Shown here piece after piece: positions 10,089 through 22,752 of a stretch of DNA of 64,000 bases. The DNA lies in contig OZ007508.1 of NCBI GenBank assembly GCA_963931865.1, positions 15,735,104-15,799,103 on the forward strand, written 5' to 3'. The notes under the pieces are model-generated. The model saw only the letters and a list, made by a program, of their open reading frames with translations. It searched no databases and was not told where the DNA came from. The stretch is from Axinella damicornis. Taxonomy: Eukaryota; Porifera; Demospongiae; Axinellida; Axinellidae. Position 1 is the first letter of the stretch; each line of letters starts with the position of its first letter. A program made the translations under genes and the position numbers.

Positions 10089-13085
10089 ATGGCCTCCTCG
10101 GCAGTCTTGGTGGAACACTCTACACCTCCTCACAGCCCTCACACCTCCACCCTTTCCCCAAGGAATACCACATCATGTGTACTGCCGTACATTGACCCCT
10201 CAGCTGGTGTTGTGGGTGGAGGGGAGAGTGCTCCCCTCATCAGTGACTTCCTCCCCCCTGACCTCGTGCTCGCCCTCCAGAGGCAGGGTAGCATGGGGTC
10301 ACCTCCTCGGGGAGCCAAGATGCCACCACCCGGCCGATTCCCCCTTGCACAATCAAAAACCGTACGTAGGAATCAAATTCTCTACTTTGCCGTGTGAAGT
10401 CCAACAACCATTATCTATCAATCAACCCAGCATGGATCCTTAGCCATATATAGCACACCAGCTATAGGGTGATAAACCATGCTGTGAGAAAACTAACACT
10501 CAGTAGAACATTACAACTTCACAACTTGATAGCATCACAATGCTCTTGTGACAACATTTCAACCCGATCTTCCGACAACGTTTCGACCGGACTGCGCCGA
10601 TCTTCCTCAACGTTTTGACCGGACTGTGCCGATCTTCCTCAAGATGACAATGTTTCGACCGGACTGTGCCGATCTCCCTCAACCCCTTGAGGAAGATCGG
10701 CACAGTCCGGTCAAAACACTGTCATCATTTTCTCTACTTTGCCGTATGAAGTCCAACAATAATCATTACTTACACTGACCTGACATAGATAGATAGGTAG
10801 ATAGATAGTTTTAGGAATGCTTCATCAGCACATGTGGCTGGAGGTCCTTCTGTTGCTATCTGCTAAAGACGTACACGTGTGTATGGCTCTATCCTCTTTC
10901 CAGGATGGTGCAGTTCCCACGAGACCTCCAGCCAGCATATGGAACCACAACCATCGGAGAGCCAGGCTGAGACACCTCACCGACCACCCCCCTTGCATAT
11001 GTGGCGCTGGAAAGTTAGATAAACTTACTAATATGTATGTAGGTACGGTGGTATCACATGCAATGTTTTATATCTTGTGTCAGGGATATTTCGTTTCTCT
11101 ACGATGTGGCTCCCAAGGAGAGTCCAGGCCAGGAGGATGCAAGCATACCCACAGTATGTGTCTCAATCAGTCGCTATGTTTGTCTACTTGCATATCTTTT
11201 ACCCTCCCCCCACTCTCCTCTCTTCATGTAAATTCATTATGATTACAGTAAACAGAATTTAACTCTTCCTTTCATTCACATGCGCGCGCACACACACACA
11301 CACACACACACCATGTGTACCACACACACACACACCAGAGTACCATCCCAGGCACACTGATTCCTGAGGAGTACCACATTGTCAAGCATCCAGGCGTAAT
11401 GGGTCTGGAATTCCATGACGAGTGAGTATGGGTTTTGAACATACTTGCTTGGTATACATGTACTCGGCTGTGTAACTCTTGGATACTTCAGTAAATTTGA
11501 CCACACTTTCCTCTGTCTGTGCAGGCCCTTCACCACTCGCAGTGAGGACCACGCTCAACACATGACCATCTTCCCCTCAATGTGAGTGGCAACCACTTGA
11601 CCAATCAGTGTGCTGCATTTGGCATCTGGACAGGAAGTAACTGAAGTGCCACGCAAACTCACAGAGCAATGAGCCTGTCTTTGTAGTTTGAATGCCTGAA
11701 CCAGATGGTATATTTTGTGGGCGATACATTTGTTTGATCCCACAGGAGGCCGGCTGGGAGACACGAAGCTGTATGTTTGAAGGTGAGCCTGATGCATATG
11801 CACATCGCAAGGTCCATAACCAACCATTGCTGACCTGGCTGTGTTCCTCCTACTCTCAGCACACCATGGACCAGATGCTTCAGAGAGCTGGCGTGCCTCA
11901 CGAACTCACAGACTCCAACCTCCAAGGCCCTACAGAGGTAGACATGTTGGGTACCATTGCCTGGTACTCCAGTCAAGATTGAAGCTTTGTCAGCAGAATC
12001 AATTCCTCCTTCCCATCCTCTCCTCTTTCTGTATGCCCTAACCCTCCTCCTCACTCCTCGTTCCTCCCTTCCTTCTCCTCTTCCTCACTCCTCGTTCCTC
12101 CCTTCCTTCTCCTCTTCCTCCCTCCTCTCCTACATGTACTCCTACTCTCTCCTAACCCTCCTCCCTCCCTCCTTCCTCCTAACTCTCCTCTCCTCACTCC
12201 TCCCTTCCCCCTCCTAACCCTCCTTCTCCCTTCCTCCTCCTCTTTCCTCTCCTCATCCTCCTCCTCCTCCCTTCTTGCTTCCTCCTTGCTTCCTCCTCCT
12301 CCCTCTCCTCTCCTCTCCCTCTCCTCCTCTCTCTCTCTCTCCTCTCTCCCTCTTCTCCTCCACTCCCTCCTACCTCACAGATGCACAACCTTCTTGAGCT
12401 GATTCGTCTAGAGCAGGACATATACAATGTGTGTTTCCATGAGCTCATTCGCCAGGTGAGCGTGCACTGTGTAGAGCGGGGTGAGCTGTTGGCAGACCTG
12501 CGTCGGAGGTATTCTAACCTGCTGGACCGTGTGCCAAGACAGGTCAAGCGGTGAGTAGATCTACATCCGCCCAAAAGTGAATGTCTGTACAGACAATCCA
12601 TTTTCTCATCAATTGCTACAGAGGTATCGAGAACACATGATGATATCATCGTCATTGCGCCGCAATGACGATGATGTCATCATGCACTCGTGTGGTATAT
12701 AATCATCATGCATGGTAGCACCAGCACACAATGCGGTGTCAGCAGACTGCATGTTGAGTTGGTAGGTGTGTATAGTATGTAGTGTAGCATCATCGCACAA
12801 TCCCTGTCCAGCTTGCTGGCAGAGTACCATGATATACAGCACCACTCACAGTGTGTGTGTTGCTCCACCCCTGTTCTTGCTGGCAGAGTACGTACCATGA
12901 TATACAGCGCCGAGTCCTGCATGTGTAGTAGTCGGTTCGTTCCACCAGCATGCAATGCTTGCAATGCTGTCCTCTGCAGCCTGCATGATGAGGTGGTGGC
13001 TCAGAGAGCTCTGGATCGAAGACTGACATCTGAATTGAAGAGATTCAAGTCCAGAATTTCCTCCCTCACAAAGTGAGAGATTTAC

Positions 13086-13122
<37 letters not shown>

Positions 13123-13151
13123 GCGTGCGTGTGCGTGCGTGTGCGTGCGTG

Positions 13152-13183
<32 letters not shown>

Positions 13184-16100
13184 TGCGTGTGTGTGTGTGC
13201 ACATATATGTTTGTATCTTCAGGGCCGTAGGAGTAGGTGCGGCAGGTGCGGCGGCTGCCGGACCAATAATAGGCTCAGTCTGGCTAGCAAGTTGTTGAAT
13301 CTTGCAGTTTCATCCCAAGATTGCACCAGAAACGATCTCAGATGGTCTAAAATTCAAAATTTTCCTGGGGGAGTGCCCCCAGACCCCACTATGTGATGCG
13401 CTTCGCGCGCTTGCTTAGCACCCATTGTGCCGCCACGATTTCATCGCTCAAAGGGCTCTCCGCCTGACCAAGCTAAAATTGCTTCCTACGGGCCTGATCT
13501 TTGTGCACCTTTATAGACCACAGCTATAAAGGTGCATAAGGATGCAGAAAAAGTTCATGGCACAATGCTGTGTGTTTGTGTCGCAGGGACCTGGCTGATG
13601 TGCGAGAACACAACCTGCAAGTCACAGAACAGTCACGGGATGCACAGGATAACGTGAGCCAGCTAGTACTGTCCGTCACAACTTGCTACAAGATAGGGCA
13701 TGGTTGACGTTAGCAGTTGGTCAGGTTCAGGGAATTAGTCTTCTTTCTTTCCGTAGCTTGCCACAACCCTGGCTGACTCGGAGAAGAACGCCAGGTGAGT
13801 TTACTGGCATTGCATCGTTCCATATGGCACCACTCACAGTGTGTGTGTGTCCAGCTTGCTGGCAGAGTACCATGATATACAGCACTCACAGTGTGTGTGT
13901 TGCTCCACCCCTGTCCAGCTTGCTGGCAGAGTACCATGATCTCTATGAGCTGCAGAGGAAGAGGCTGGAGGATCAAGTGGGTAAGGAGCCAGTGATTTGC
14001 CATAAATTGTGTACTCTGTCTGAATGTGGTTCAGCTGTTTGCAGTTGCGTTGGTAGCTCTTAATTGTCTATTGTTTTACTAACTCCGATCCTTCCTTCGT
14101 TTCCTCCCCTCCCTCTACCCCTCCCTCTATTTCTCCCTTGCCCCCCCCCCCCCCCCCCCCCCCCCCCTTGCCTCCCCCCCTTCCCCCTCCTTTCTTCCCT
14201 CTCTTCCTCTCTCCCCTTCCTTCATCTGTCCGTCCCTTCCCCCACTGCCTCCCTTCACCCTCCCCCTTCCTTCCTCCCTGCTTCCCTTCTCCCTCCCTCC
14301 CTCCACTCTTCCTCCCCCCTCCAGCCCAGCTGACCCAGGAGCGTGAGCTGTGGCAACAGGCGTCTTACAAGCTGGCCCATAAGGTGGCAGAGGATGCTGG
14401 ATTGAGAACAGTGCGGCGACTTCAGCTTTGTGAGAAAGCCTGGGTGAAGCTGGCTGGACACTTTGCCATCACCCTCAGCAGTAGAGATACACAGCAGGTG
14501 TGCAGTACAACACACACACTTAGCCTCATTCCCAGGCACTCGGTAATTTGGGAATGAGACTAACACACACTCTTCTGTATTCTAAGTACGAGGCTAGTCT
14601 GACGCTAGCCTCGTTCCTAGGCCCCTCCTGTGCGGCCTTGGAATGAGGCTAGTCTTACACAATGCCTCAACTTCAAGCTCTAGTAACTATTGTTCCCTCC
14701 TCTGCATGGACAGCTATTGGAGGTACAGGGCTGCGTGCAGCGGTGGAGGGAGGAGGTGGTGGGTGTGGACCAGAGGCTCGGGGAGGTGGAGGAGAGCATG
14801 AGAGATAAGGTGAGCGGTGCATAGCCGCATAGCCAGCCCCTCCCCCTTACATGAATACAGTTATAGCCTCCCAAAATTCCCATTGAATTTTTTCTCCACT
14901 GGAGGTACACATGCCTCCAGAGGAATCAAGAGGACCCTATGCACTATGCAAATCCAGCCCCTCCCCCTTACATGAATAGATTTATAGCCTCCCAAAAATC
15001 CCATTGAAACTCGTTGAATTTTTTCCCACTGGAGATGTACATGCCTCCAGTGGAATGTGCACTATGCAAATCCAGCCCCTCCCCCTTATGTAAATGAAGA
15101 GGATGCTACACGTGAAACTCCCTGAATGTAGAGTTTGTCTGTCTTTGCCATAGCTTGAGGCGATTGGAGAGAGCTTGAAGCAGTGGAGGGAAGAGTTCAA
15201 CAATGTTGTGTAAGTCCAGTAGTGCTGGCTCTCTGTTGTGAGGTAAAGTAGTCAGTGTGGGAGGAACAGTGTAACTACCAGTTAGACAATTTAAGTCCTG
15301 TCAGGAGCGCATAATGACACATAAGAGCTTTAAAAGGTATGATTGGGTGGATTGTAGCACTGTTGCCCATGGAGGGAGTCCTAACCAAGTTTACATTGTA
15401 GCATAGTACACCAGGCCGCAGAGCTCGAGGTGGGAACATTATCTTGTGATGTTATGCTAGCCTCGTTCCCAGGCCATCGCCCAGCTTTTCGTCGCTTACA
15501 GTTTGTGCGTGAGAGAGCCTGGGAACGAGGCTTATGTTATGCAACCTCACCATTTGTTATTTTGTATCGTACCTACACAATCACATGAATTTGTTTATCC
15601 CCCCACCCACAAACATAAGCCATAAGTCATGGCTGGGCATTTTCAGAATGCCTGCAATAAAATTGGTTACTTGATTGATTGGCTGATTGTAGTGACCTTT
15701 TCTGTGCAGGGATTCATCAGGTGTAGTCCATGCACCAGAGCGTGCCTGGCTGCAGCGGCTGTGGAGGGAGATGCGGCGGTGGCAGGAGGTGCTCAATGAA
15801 CAGTCCGACCACTTCTCGGGAGACACACTCCTCTCCAGGCTGGAGGAGCTCAAGAAGATCACCACACTGGTGGGGAGGGGGAGGGGACGGACATGGAGGG
15901 GGAAGGGGAAAGAGAGGGAGGGGGATGGAAGGGGAGGTGCTCATGAGGGAGGGAGGAGATGGAGGGGGATGGAGAGGAGGGGGAGCGGTGGGGAGGGAGG
16001 AGGAGGGGAAATGGGGGTTGGTTGCTCCATCGACATTGGTTCCTCTCTTGCTCTTGCACAGGTTGAGAACTGGACAGATGTCTCTGTTCAGATTTTTTCT

Positions 16101-18252
16101 CGGCATGAAGAGGGAGATGCTATTCACAAGCAGGAGGGGGAAGCCCCTATCCACAAACAGGAGGTGGAAGGCTCTACCCACAAACAGGAGGGGGAACCCC
16201 CCACCCACAGTAGAGAGCAGGAGATGATGCTCTCTCTGAATGCCAGAATCAGGTCCTGCCTCTCCCATTACATCACCAGACTGTCCGGGGAGAATGGTGG
16301 GTGAACCCCTGTCATTAGAACACCATTACCAGGGTTATTGTCCGGTTGGACGGACTACTACCCATTGTTCAATGTGAAACTGCCATGGGGATCCATTGTG
16401 CAATTATTAATGCCTTTAATTGTCATTTCAGGTGTGGCAACCGGTTTCATACACCTCATCACTCCACTAGAAACCTGGTGAGCATTAGTCCCAAATGTAC
16501 ATCAAATTCCAGGTCTCATTCCCAGGCCGCGTGGGAATGAAGCTAGGTCTCATTCCGAGCCTAATGAGTCCCATTCTGTACTTTTGAGCTCATTTTGAGA
16601 CTGTTCTCTATGAGGTCAGGAGGTGCTCCTGATGAGGTGCTGGGAATTAAAATAATGTGAACTGGTGTTTGGGTACCTTCTGTTCTCATGCTCCAGGGAC
16701 TCCAAGTTCAGTCTGCTCCTGAACAGTACCGACAGGAAGCTACCCGACTCAGAATGGATCAAGTAGGCACACAGGAAACTTTGCATTTGTCTCACACACC
16801 TAGTGAAGCGTGAATGATGATCTGGCTGCGGGAACATTTGTCTTGCTTGTTGTGATTCCTTGCTTGTCTGTGACCCCTCCCAGGTTCAGGACGTTGCTGG
16901 GGGAGTGGGAGGAGCAGATACGTAGCATTTGGGGGTACATTGGCCACACCCCTACCTCTCCAGATGAAAGGTAGAGTGTCTCCCTTAGTGACGGTATTTT
17001 CAAAATTGTCCATGCTAAACGGCAGGTTTGCATAATCACACACTATACTCACATCTACACGTACATGTACACACACACACGTACACACAGTCTCACTCTG
17101 GAACTGGTCTTGCAGGATGTGGAGAAATGGCGTTCCTCTCTCTCCTATGCCACCGATAGCCAGGATATGAAGACAGCAAACCAAGTCAGCAGAGCAACTT
17201 CCGGAGAGATGGATGGAAAACAGGCTCTAATGTGTGGGTCCGCTCTGCCTCCCTCAGGTCTGGCAACTGCACTCTGCCCTAGTGCAGTGGATGGTACAAC
17301 TGCTGCTGGCCATGACTGGCACACAGGGGGAGCAAGAGGAGGAGGAGGAGAAGGACGGGGAGGAGGAGGGGGAGGAGGAGGAGGAGGAGGAGGAGGAGAA
17401 GGGAGAGGAGGAGAAGGGAAAGGAGGAGGAGGGACGAGAGGAGGAAGGGGGAGATGTGGACAGGAGAAGAGAAGAGGAAGGCCAGAGACATGCCTTCTCC
17501 ACGGCTGACCTCAAAGCTGAATTTGTCACTCTGTCTGAGTCCCTCAATGACTTCACCACTGGTCTCACCAGGTGCGATGATGCCGGTTGTAACTGCAATA
17601 CCCCGTGCAATATATACGCAGTGCAGTATACAGTGTGATACACATTGCATTCATATCACTGTGTTAACTCCTCCCTGTATCCACATGTACCAGGAGTTGT
17701 ATGGATATTGTGCGTGAGGCAGTGGATGAACGTCGTAGGGAGGGTTACTCTGATGCTGAGGAAGAGCAGGAGGAACTGCGGAGGCTGGGAGAGGAGGTTG
17801 GAAAGTGGTCCAAGCTCGCTGGGCTGCTGTTGCAAGGGCTGGCTGAGGGGGAACACGGGGAGCAGGAGGAGGGTGGAAGCAGGAGAGAGCTGCCCGAAGG
17901 GAAGGAATCAAGAAAGGTTAGCTCGAGCATCTCATTTTTGTGGTGACCTCACAGTAAATTATATTCTCACACATCTCATACGCATGCATGCACACACACA
18001 TGCACACACACACACAAACACCCATACACCCATACACACACACACTCACACACACAGAGTTCTGTGGCCAGCGAGGGAGGGGCTGAGATGGGTCTGCCGA
18101 GGGAGATGAGTGTAATGGGAGTGGATGACAACATACATCCCAAGTCACTACAGCAGGCCATTGCAGAGGTGTGTGAGTGTGTACAGTGTGTGTGGTGAGT
18201 GTGTTTGTGGGTGAGAGGGTGTGGCTGTGTATATGTGTGTGTTGGTGTGTGT

Positions 18253-18283
<31 letters not shown>

Positions 18284-19272
18284 GGGGGGGGGGGTGCATG
18301 ATTGGGGGACAGTGCACACAACACACAGCTCATAATGTTGCGGCAGATATACCAGGGTGTCACTCAAACCAGCTTGGCGGCCTGTTACAAGTTCAGCTAC
18401 TGTTTATGTCATTGATTGTATCGGCTTTCTTCTCCTCAGACCAGGGTGTCTCCCATGGCCTCACGGTCTCAGCTGGGACTGGCCACAGAGGAAGGTAGGT
18501 GGGACAGTTGTGTGTTTGAGTAGCTGTTGATTATTGTGATCATGGTCACTGTGTGGTGCCCGCAGCCATCCCTGAGGGGAGGGGAGCTCTCCAGAAAGAC
18601 GCAGAAGCACTTGTCATATCTCTGGACCAGACAACACAAAAGCTCAAGTAAGCGTTGACATAACCAAGGACTATTGTAGTCTGTGCTTCTTGCGGATGGT
18701 GAAATATCGGCAGCATACTGTTGCTGCCCGGTTCTCAGTTCTGAGTGAACAATAATCTATGGGGAAGAAGGCAAGAAGCATCCACTATAGCCCAAGCAAG
18801 ACCTTCCCAGTGCTATTATAGTCACATACACTTACCACAAGTCACTTGGATCCCTGGGTAGAGAAATGGAAGACAAGCTACTATCGGGGTACTTCCCCTT
18901 TTGTACTCTTTACCCTCTCGCACAGAGCATTCACGGCATGCGTCCTTCTAGCTTAGCATTGTGGGGGGCACACTTGCACCTCCATTCTGCTCTTCTGTTG
19001 GCTCTCTATTGCACAGGGAGCAGGAGGAGCTGACAGGTCAGGCGGAGGAGAGGGCTGGGAGGGCCGAGAAGGAGCTGGAGGAATCCAAAGAGAGGATTAG
19101 TCAGTTGGAGTCAGAACTGCAGCAGCTGAAGTCCAGCACAGAGCAAGCAAGCAAAGTGGGGGCCTCTGGTGGCCTCAGCTCTCGTCCCACCACCAAGGGA
19201 GGGAGGAAGGTGTCAAGACCGGGTGTGGGCCAGCCTCCTCCCTCCAGAAGTGAGAGCAGAAAGAGACTGTAG
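10089..19272 (+). CDS. AXDND1: Axonemal dynein light chain domain-containing protein 1
   Basis: About 27 exons: 10089-10361, 10904-11013, 11084-11153, 11339-11421, 11525-11581, 11746-11782, 11860-11937, 12381-12550, 12980-13072, 13587-13653, 13757-13794, 13919-13980, 14325-14497, 14714-14809, 15154-15209, 15710-15869, 16062-16296, 16432-16477, 16697-16762, 16884-16970, 17091-(about 17191), 17258-17571, 17694-17916, 18058-18168, 18440-18494, 18566-18647, 19017-19272. Diagnostic stretches are [48 protein letters not shown] followed by ELIRQVSV, and [18 protein letters not shown], which line up in order with vertebrate AXDND1. The protein is largely coiled coil and is associated with the sperm or ciliary axoneme. 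Exon 17 carries three HKQE-type repeats and exon 22 a long Glu run. The exon 21 donor is the only junction not resolved. The first ATG lies 11 nt after an acceptor, so the start is likely but not certain. Confidence 0.9.
12045..12375 (+). repeat. Long pyrimidine (CT) tract before AXDND1 exon 8
   Basis: About 330 nt of almost pure C/T imperfect repeats precede the exon 8 acceptor. Similar tracts precede exon 13 (14095-14320) and SLO2 exon 7 (51400-51560). Apparent long ORFs on either strand here are repeat artefacts. Confidence 0.9.
12806..12910 (+). repeat. Two copies of the AXDND1 exon 12 5' edge inside intron 8
   Basis: The strings cagcttgctggcagagtac (12808) and ttcttgctggcagagtac (12874) copy the acceptor and first 25 nt of exon 12 (13917-13940). 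They are followed by tatacagc and a shared spacer (cactcacagtgtgtgtgttg). A third copy is at 13850-13882 in intron 11. Confidence 0.85.
13089..13199 (+). repeat. GT/GC microsatellite
   Basis: A run of (GT)n interspersed with GC steps, over 110 nt, in AXDND1 intron 9. Purine-pyrimidine alternation of this length can adopt left-handed DNA. Confidence 0.95.
14140..14166 (+). repeat. Poly(C) run of about 25 nt
   Basis: A nearly pure C homopolymer lies within the pyrimidine tract upstream of AXDND1 exon 13. Confidence 0.9.
15458..15534. mobile_element. Hairpin MITE, TAGCCTCG family
   Basis: The left end TAGCCTCGTTCCCAGGCC and its complement at the right are flanked by atgttatgc on both sides (9 bp). 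It lies in AXDND1 intron 15. Confidence 0.85.
18230..18295 (+). repeat. (GT)n followed by a poly(G) run of about 27 nt
   Basis: (GT)n at 18239-18266 leads directly into an uninterrupted G run ending at about 18294, in AXDND1 intron 24. Confidence 0.95.
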
Positions 19273-19390
19273 CTAGGTAGTGGCAAACAGGTGCTCAGGT
19301 GTAATGCATCAACTTCATGTTCTGTGTTGCAAAATTCATGCAATAGCTTTGTTGCCAAGCTGTGGAATATATTAATAGTAGCCTCATTCC

Positions 19391-19543
19391 CAGGCCTCCA
19401 CGCCCAGCTTTTGTCGCTTGCAATACATTCAGGCCTCCACACCCAGCTTTTGTCGCTTGCAATACATTCAGGCCTCCACGCCCAGCTTTTGTCGCTTGCA
19501 ATACATTCCCAGGCCTCCATGCCCAGCTTTTATCGCTTGCTTG
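19391..19543 (+). repeat. 39-bp minisatellite made from a hairpin-MITE arm
   Basis: Four tandem units of about 39 bp (aggcctccacgcccagcttt, then tgtcgcttgcaatacattc) begin directly after gtagcctcattccc. That is the left terminus of a TAGCCTCG-family hairpin; the same arm occurs at 15463 and 55600. It lies between the convergent ends of AXDND1 and ABHD12. Confidence 0.85.
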
Positions 19544-19767
19544 ATTTTGGACACATCAACTTGTTTTCCCCAACTAGTCCTCTCTTCCCCAACTTGCCCT
19601 CGATTTCTTCAGGAGTGTATAATGAGGTAGAGAACTTCTTTCCGCTCTCTACCTCCTTATGCGCTCCGCTCCTGCTCTTCCATTGTCTGTGGCAAAACAT
19701 TAATTTTTCAAAAATAATAACAAACAGCAAAAAAAAATTATTGTGACATTGTGCTTACAAACTCAAA

Positions 19768-20829
19768 TCAGTCCTCCTTAATGAATTTGTCAAGTGCCTG
19801 GTCGATGTGGGGTGAGGCATAGTTATTCTTATGAGTGGTGTTCCCACAGTCCACAAATTCAACGTCTCCCATGGACGGGACCAACTTCTTGGTCTGCACT
19901 GCAATCTCATAGACCTTGCGCCCTAAATGGTATGGTATTATGATGTCATTATGACCATGGAGTATCAGCATTGGGCAGGATATGTCCCGCAAGCGACTAG
20001 AAGACTCGAACCTTTCCTGGAATGTTTCCAGGACAAAGTAGTGAAAGAGAGTCATCACGGGCCAGTAAGGGATGCCAAATGGATGATAAGTAGCTGTTTC
20101 CACAATATCAGTGAAGGGAGCGTCAAGGATGAGTCCGATTGGTGGTGTGCCAGACGTACAAAGTTCCTTAGTGAGATAGGTAGCGGCAGCGGACCCCAGC
20201 GAATGCCCCCACACGTATAGTTCGGACTTTGGAGCGTGTGTTTTAACCCACCTCCATACAAGGTAGGCATCCTCCATCATTCCCCTCTCACTTGGGTAGC
20301 ACTGAGACTCTGCAAACCCTCGGTAGTCGAACGTGATCACATGATACCCTCTCTGCTCCGCAAGATACTTGTACAGTTGAACTCGGTGGGGTGTTGCACG
20401 CGTCCCTGTATTCCCGTGAAGGTAAAGCACAATGGGTGATCCGTCAGATAGAATACTTTCAAAGTCTGTACTTTTGCCATCTTCTGGAGTGTGGTAGGAT
20501 TTGGGCAAAATCTGCCATGTCCCTAAACTGCAACCGTCCTTGTGGAAAAGCTCAAAGTTTCTTGCCTCGGTCAGCCCGTACTCACTGGGGTTAGAAATGT
20601 TGCCATGGTAGGGAATCTTGATGTGGTGTACATAGATGAACGCCTGCTGAACCCACGAACTGTAGCGAATGACCAGTGGCGGAATCATGTACAGCACCAG
20701 CAGAACAATGAATATCTTTAAGCAGCAGCCCCATCTCCCTTTCCTTTGGTTCGTTTTGGTCTTCACTTTCTCAGTAGAATACTGTTCCTGGATGGTCTGG
20801 GAGCGTGATCCCCTGCTTCTGAGAGCCAT
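19768..20829 (-). CDS. ABHD12: ABHD12-like lysophosphatidylserine/monoacylglycerol lipase
   Basis: This is a single uninterrupted 353-aa ORF. Residues 35-56 form one transmembrane helix, followed by an alpha/beta-hydrolase domain. It has the oxyanion segment LYLHGNTGT (136-144), nucleophile Ser210 in GHSLG, probable acid Asp295 (HGHND) and probable base His333 (THKNNYASP). GYHVITFDYRGFAES and SERGMMEDA match ABHD12. The family hydrolyses lysophosphatidylserine and related lipids at the ER or plasma membrane with the active site on the lumenal side. The frame stays open upstream to 21510, but that part lies antisense to SURF4 exon 1; MALRSRG at 20829 gives a family-like length (human 398 aa). 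Absence of introns is unusual here, since every other complete gene is split. SURF4 starts 240 bp away divergently. Confidence 0.93.
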   Translation of the reverse strand: MALRSRGSRSQTIQEQYSTEKVKTKTNQRKGRWGCCLKIFIVLLVLYMIPPLVIRYSSWVQQAFIYVHHIKIPYHGNISNPSEYGLTEARNFELFHKDGCSLGTWQILPKSYHTPEDGKSTDFESILSDGSPIVLYLHGNTGTRATPHRVQLYKYLAEQRGYHVITFDYRGFAESQCYPSERGMMEDAYLVWRWVKTHAPKSELYVWGHSLGSAAATYLTKELCTSGTPPIGLILDAPFTDIVETATYHPFGIPYWPVMTLFHYFVLETFQERFESSSRLRDISCPMLILHGHNDIIIPYHLGRKVYEIAVQTKKLVPSMGDVEFVDCGNTTHKNNYASPHIDQALDKFIKED

Positions 20830-21069
20830 GGTGGTCCAGTTTCGTAGCTTCTCAAACTGGATATCCGTTTGTTGTATGTATTCTGAAGGATTCTGTGCGC
20901 ATACAGCGAGCTCCACCCACTTTTGATTGGAAGGAAGCCACACCCATTTCAATTTATCAATCCTAAATAACGGTAACAAAGCACTGCATGCGGGACGACA
21001 CAGTGAACTTTTGTGCATATTGGATACAGAAGCAAACCAGCTGACTTCAAGAGCAAGAGGGGAATATAC
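20830..21069. promoter_or_regulatory. Divergent ABHD12/SURF4 promoter region
   Basis: Only 240 bp separate the start codons of ABHD12 (-) and SURF4 (+). Both core promoters and 5' UTRs must fit here unless an upstream ABHD12 start is used. No TATA box is obvious. Confidence 0.5.
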
Positions 21070-22500
<1,431 letters not shown>

Positions 22501-22752
22501 AGAAGCGGTGTGTTGGCTAGGAGTCTTATAGCCTATCATTTCATTCTCATTTTAGGTTTATTTTGACGACGTTTCCATTTGTGTACATGTACCTATGGCA
22601 ATACATGATGCCTATACTAGTACACTACTCAGTTGTTACATTGTTCTGTGCAGGGACAATGCCTTGATGCCCCTAGCATTATCCGGTTAATTGAAGTTGG
22701 TTGGTGTGCCTTAATTGGAGTAAACGTAACACCGTCCTGATACTCGTATACG

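Noticed and set aside
12194..12655. 153-aa minus-strand ORF rich in Arg and Glu
   Set aside because: It is antisense to AXDND1 exon 8 and the preceding CT tract.
13214..13395. Possible small gene after the GT repeat in AXDND1 intron 9
   Set aside because: The segment shares motifs with the hAT-like element at 5356-5420 and reads as repeat remnant.
17234..17643. Alternative Gly- and Ser-rich ORFs over the GGA tract
   Set aside because: The Glu-rich frame is the one that connects in phase to conserved AXDND1 sequence ([20 protein letters not shown]).
19291..19746. 151-aa plus-strand ORF downstream of AXDND1
   Set aside because: It is made of four translated 39-bp minisatellite units and has no family resemblance.
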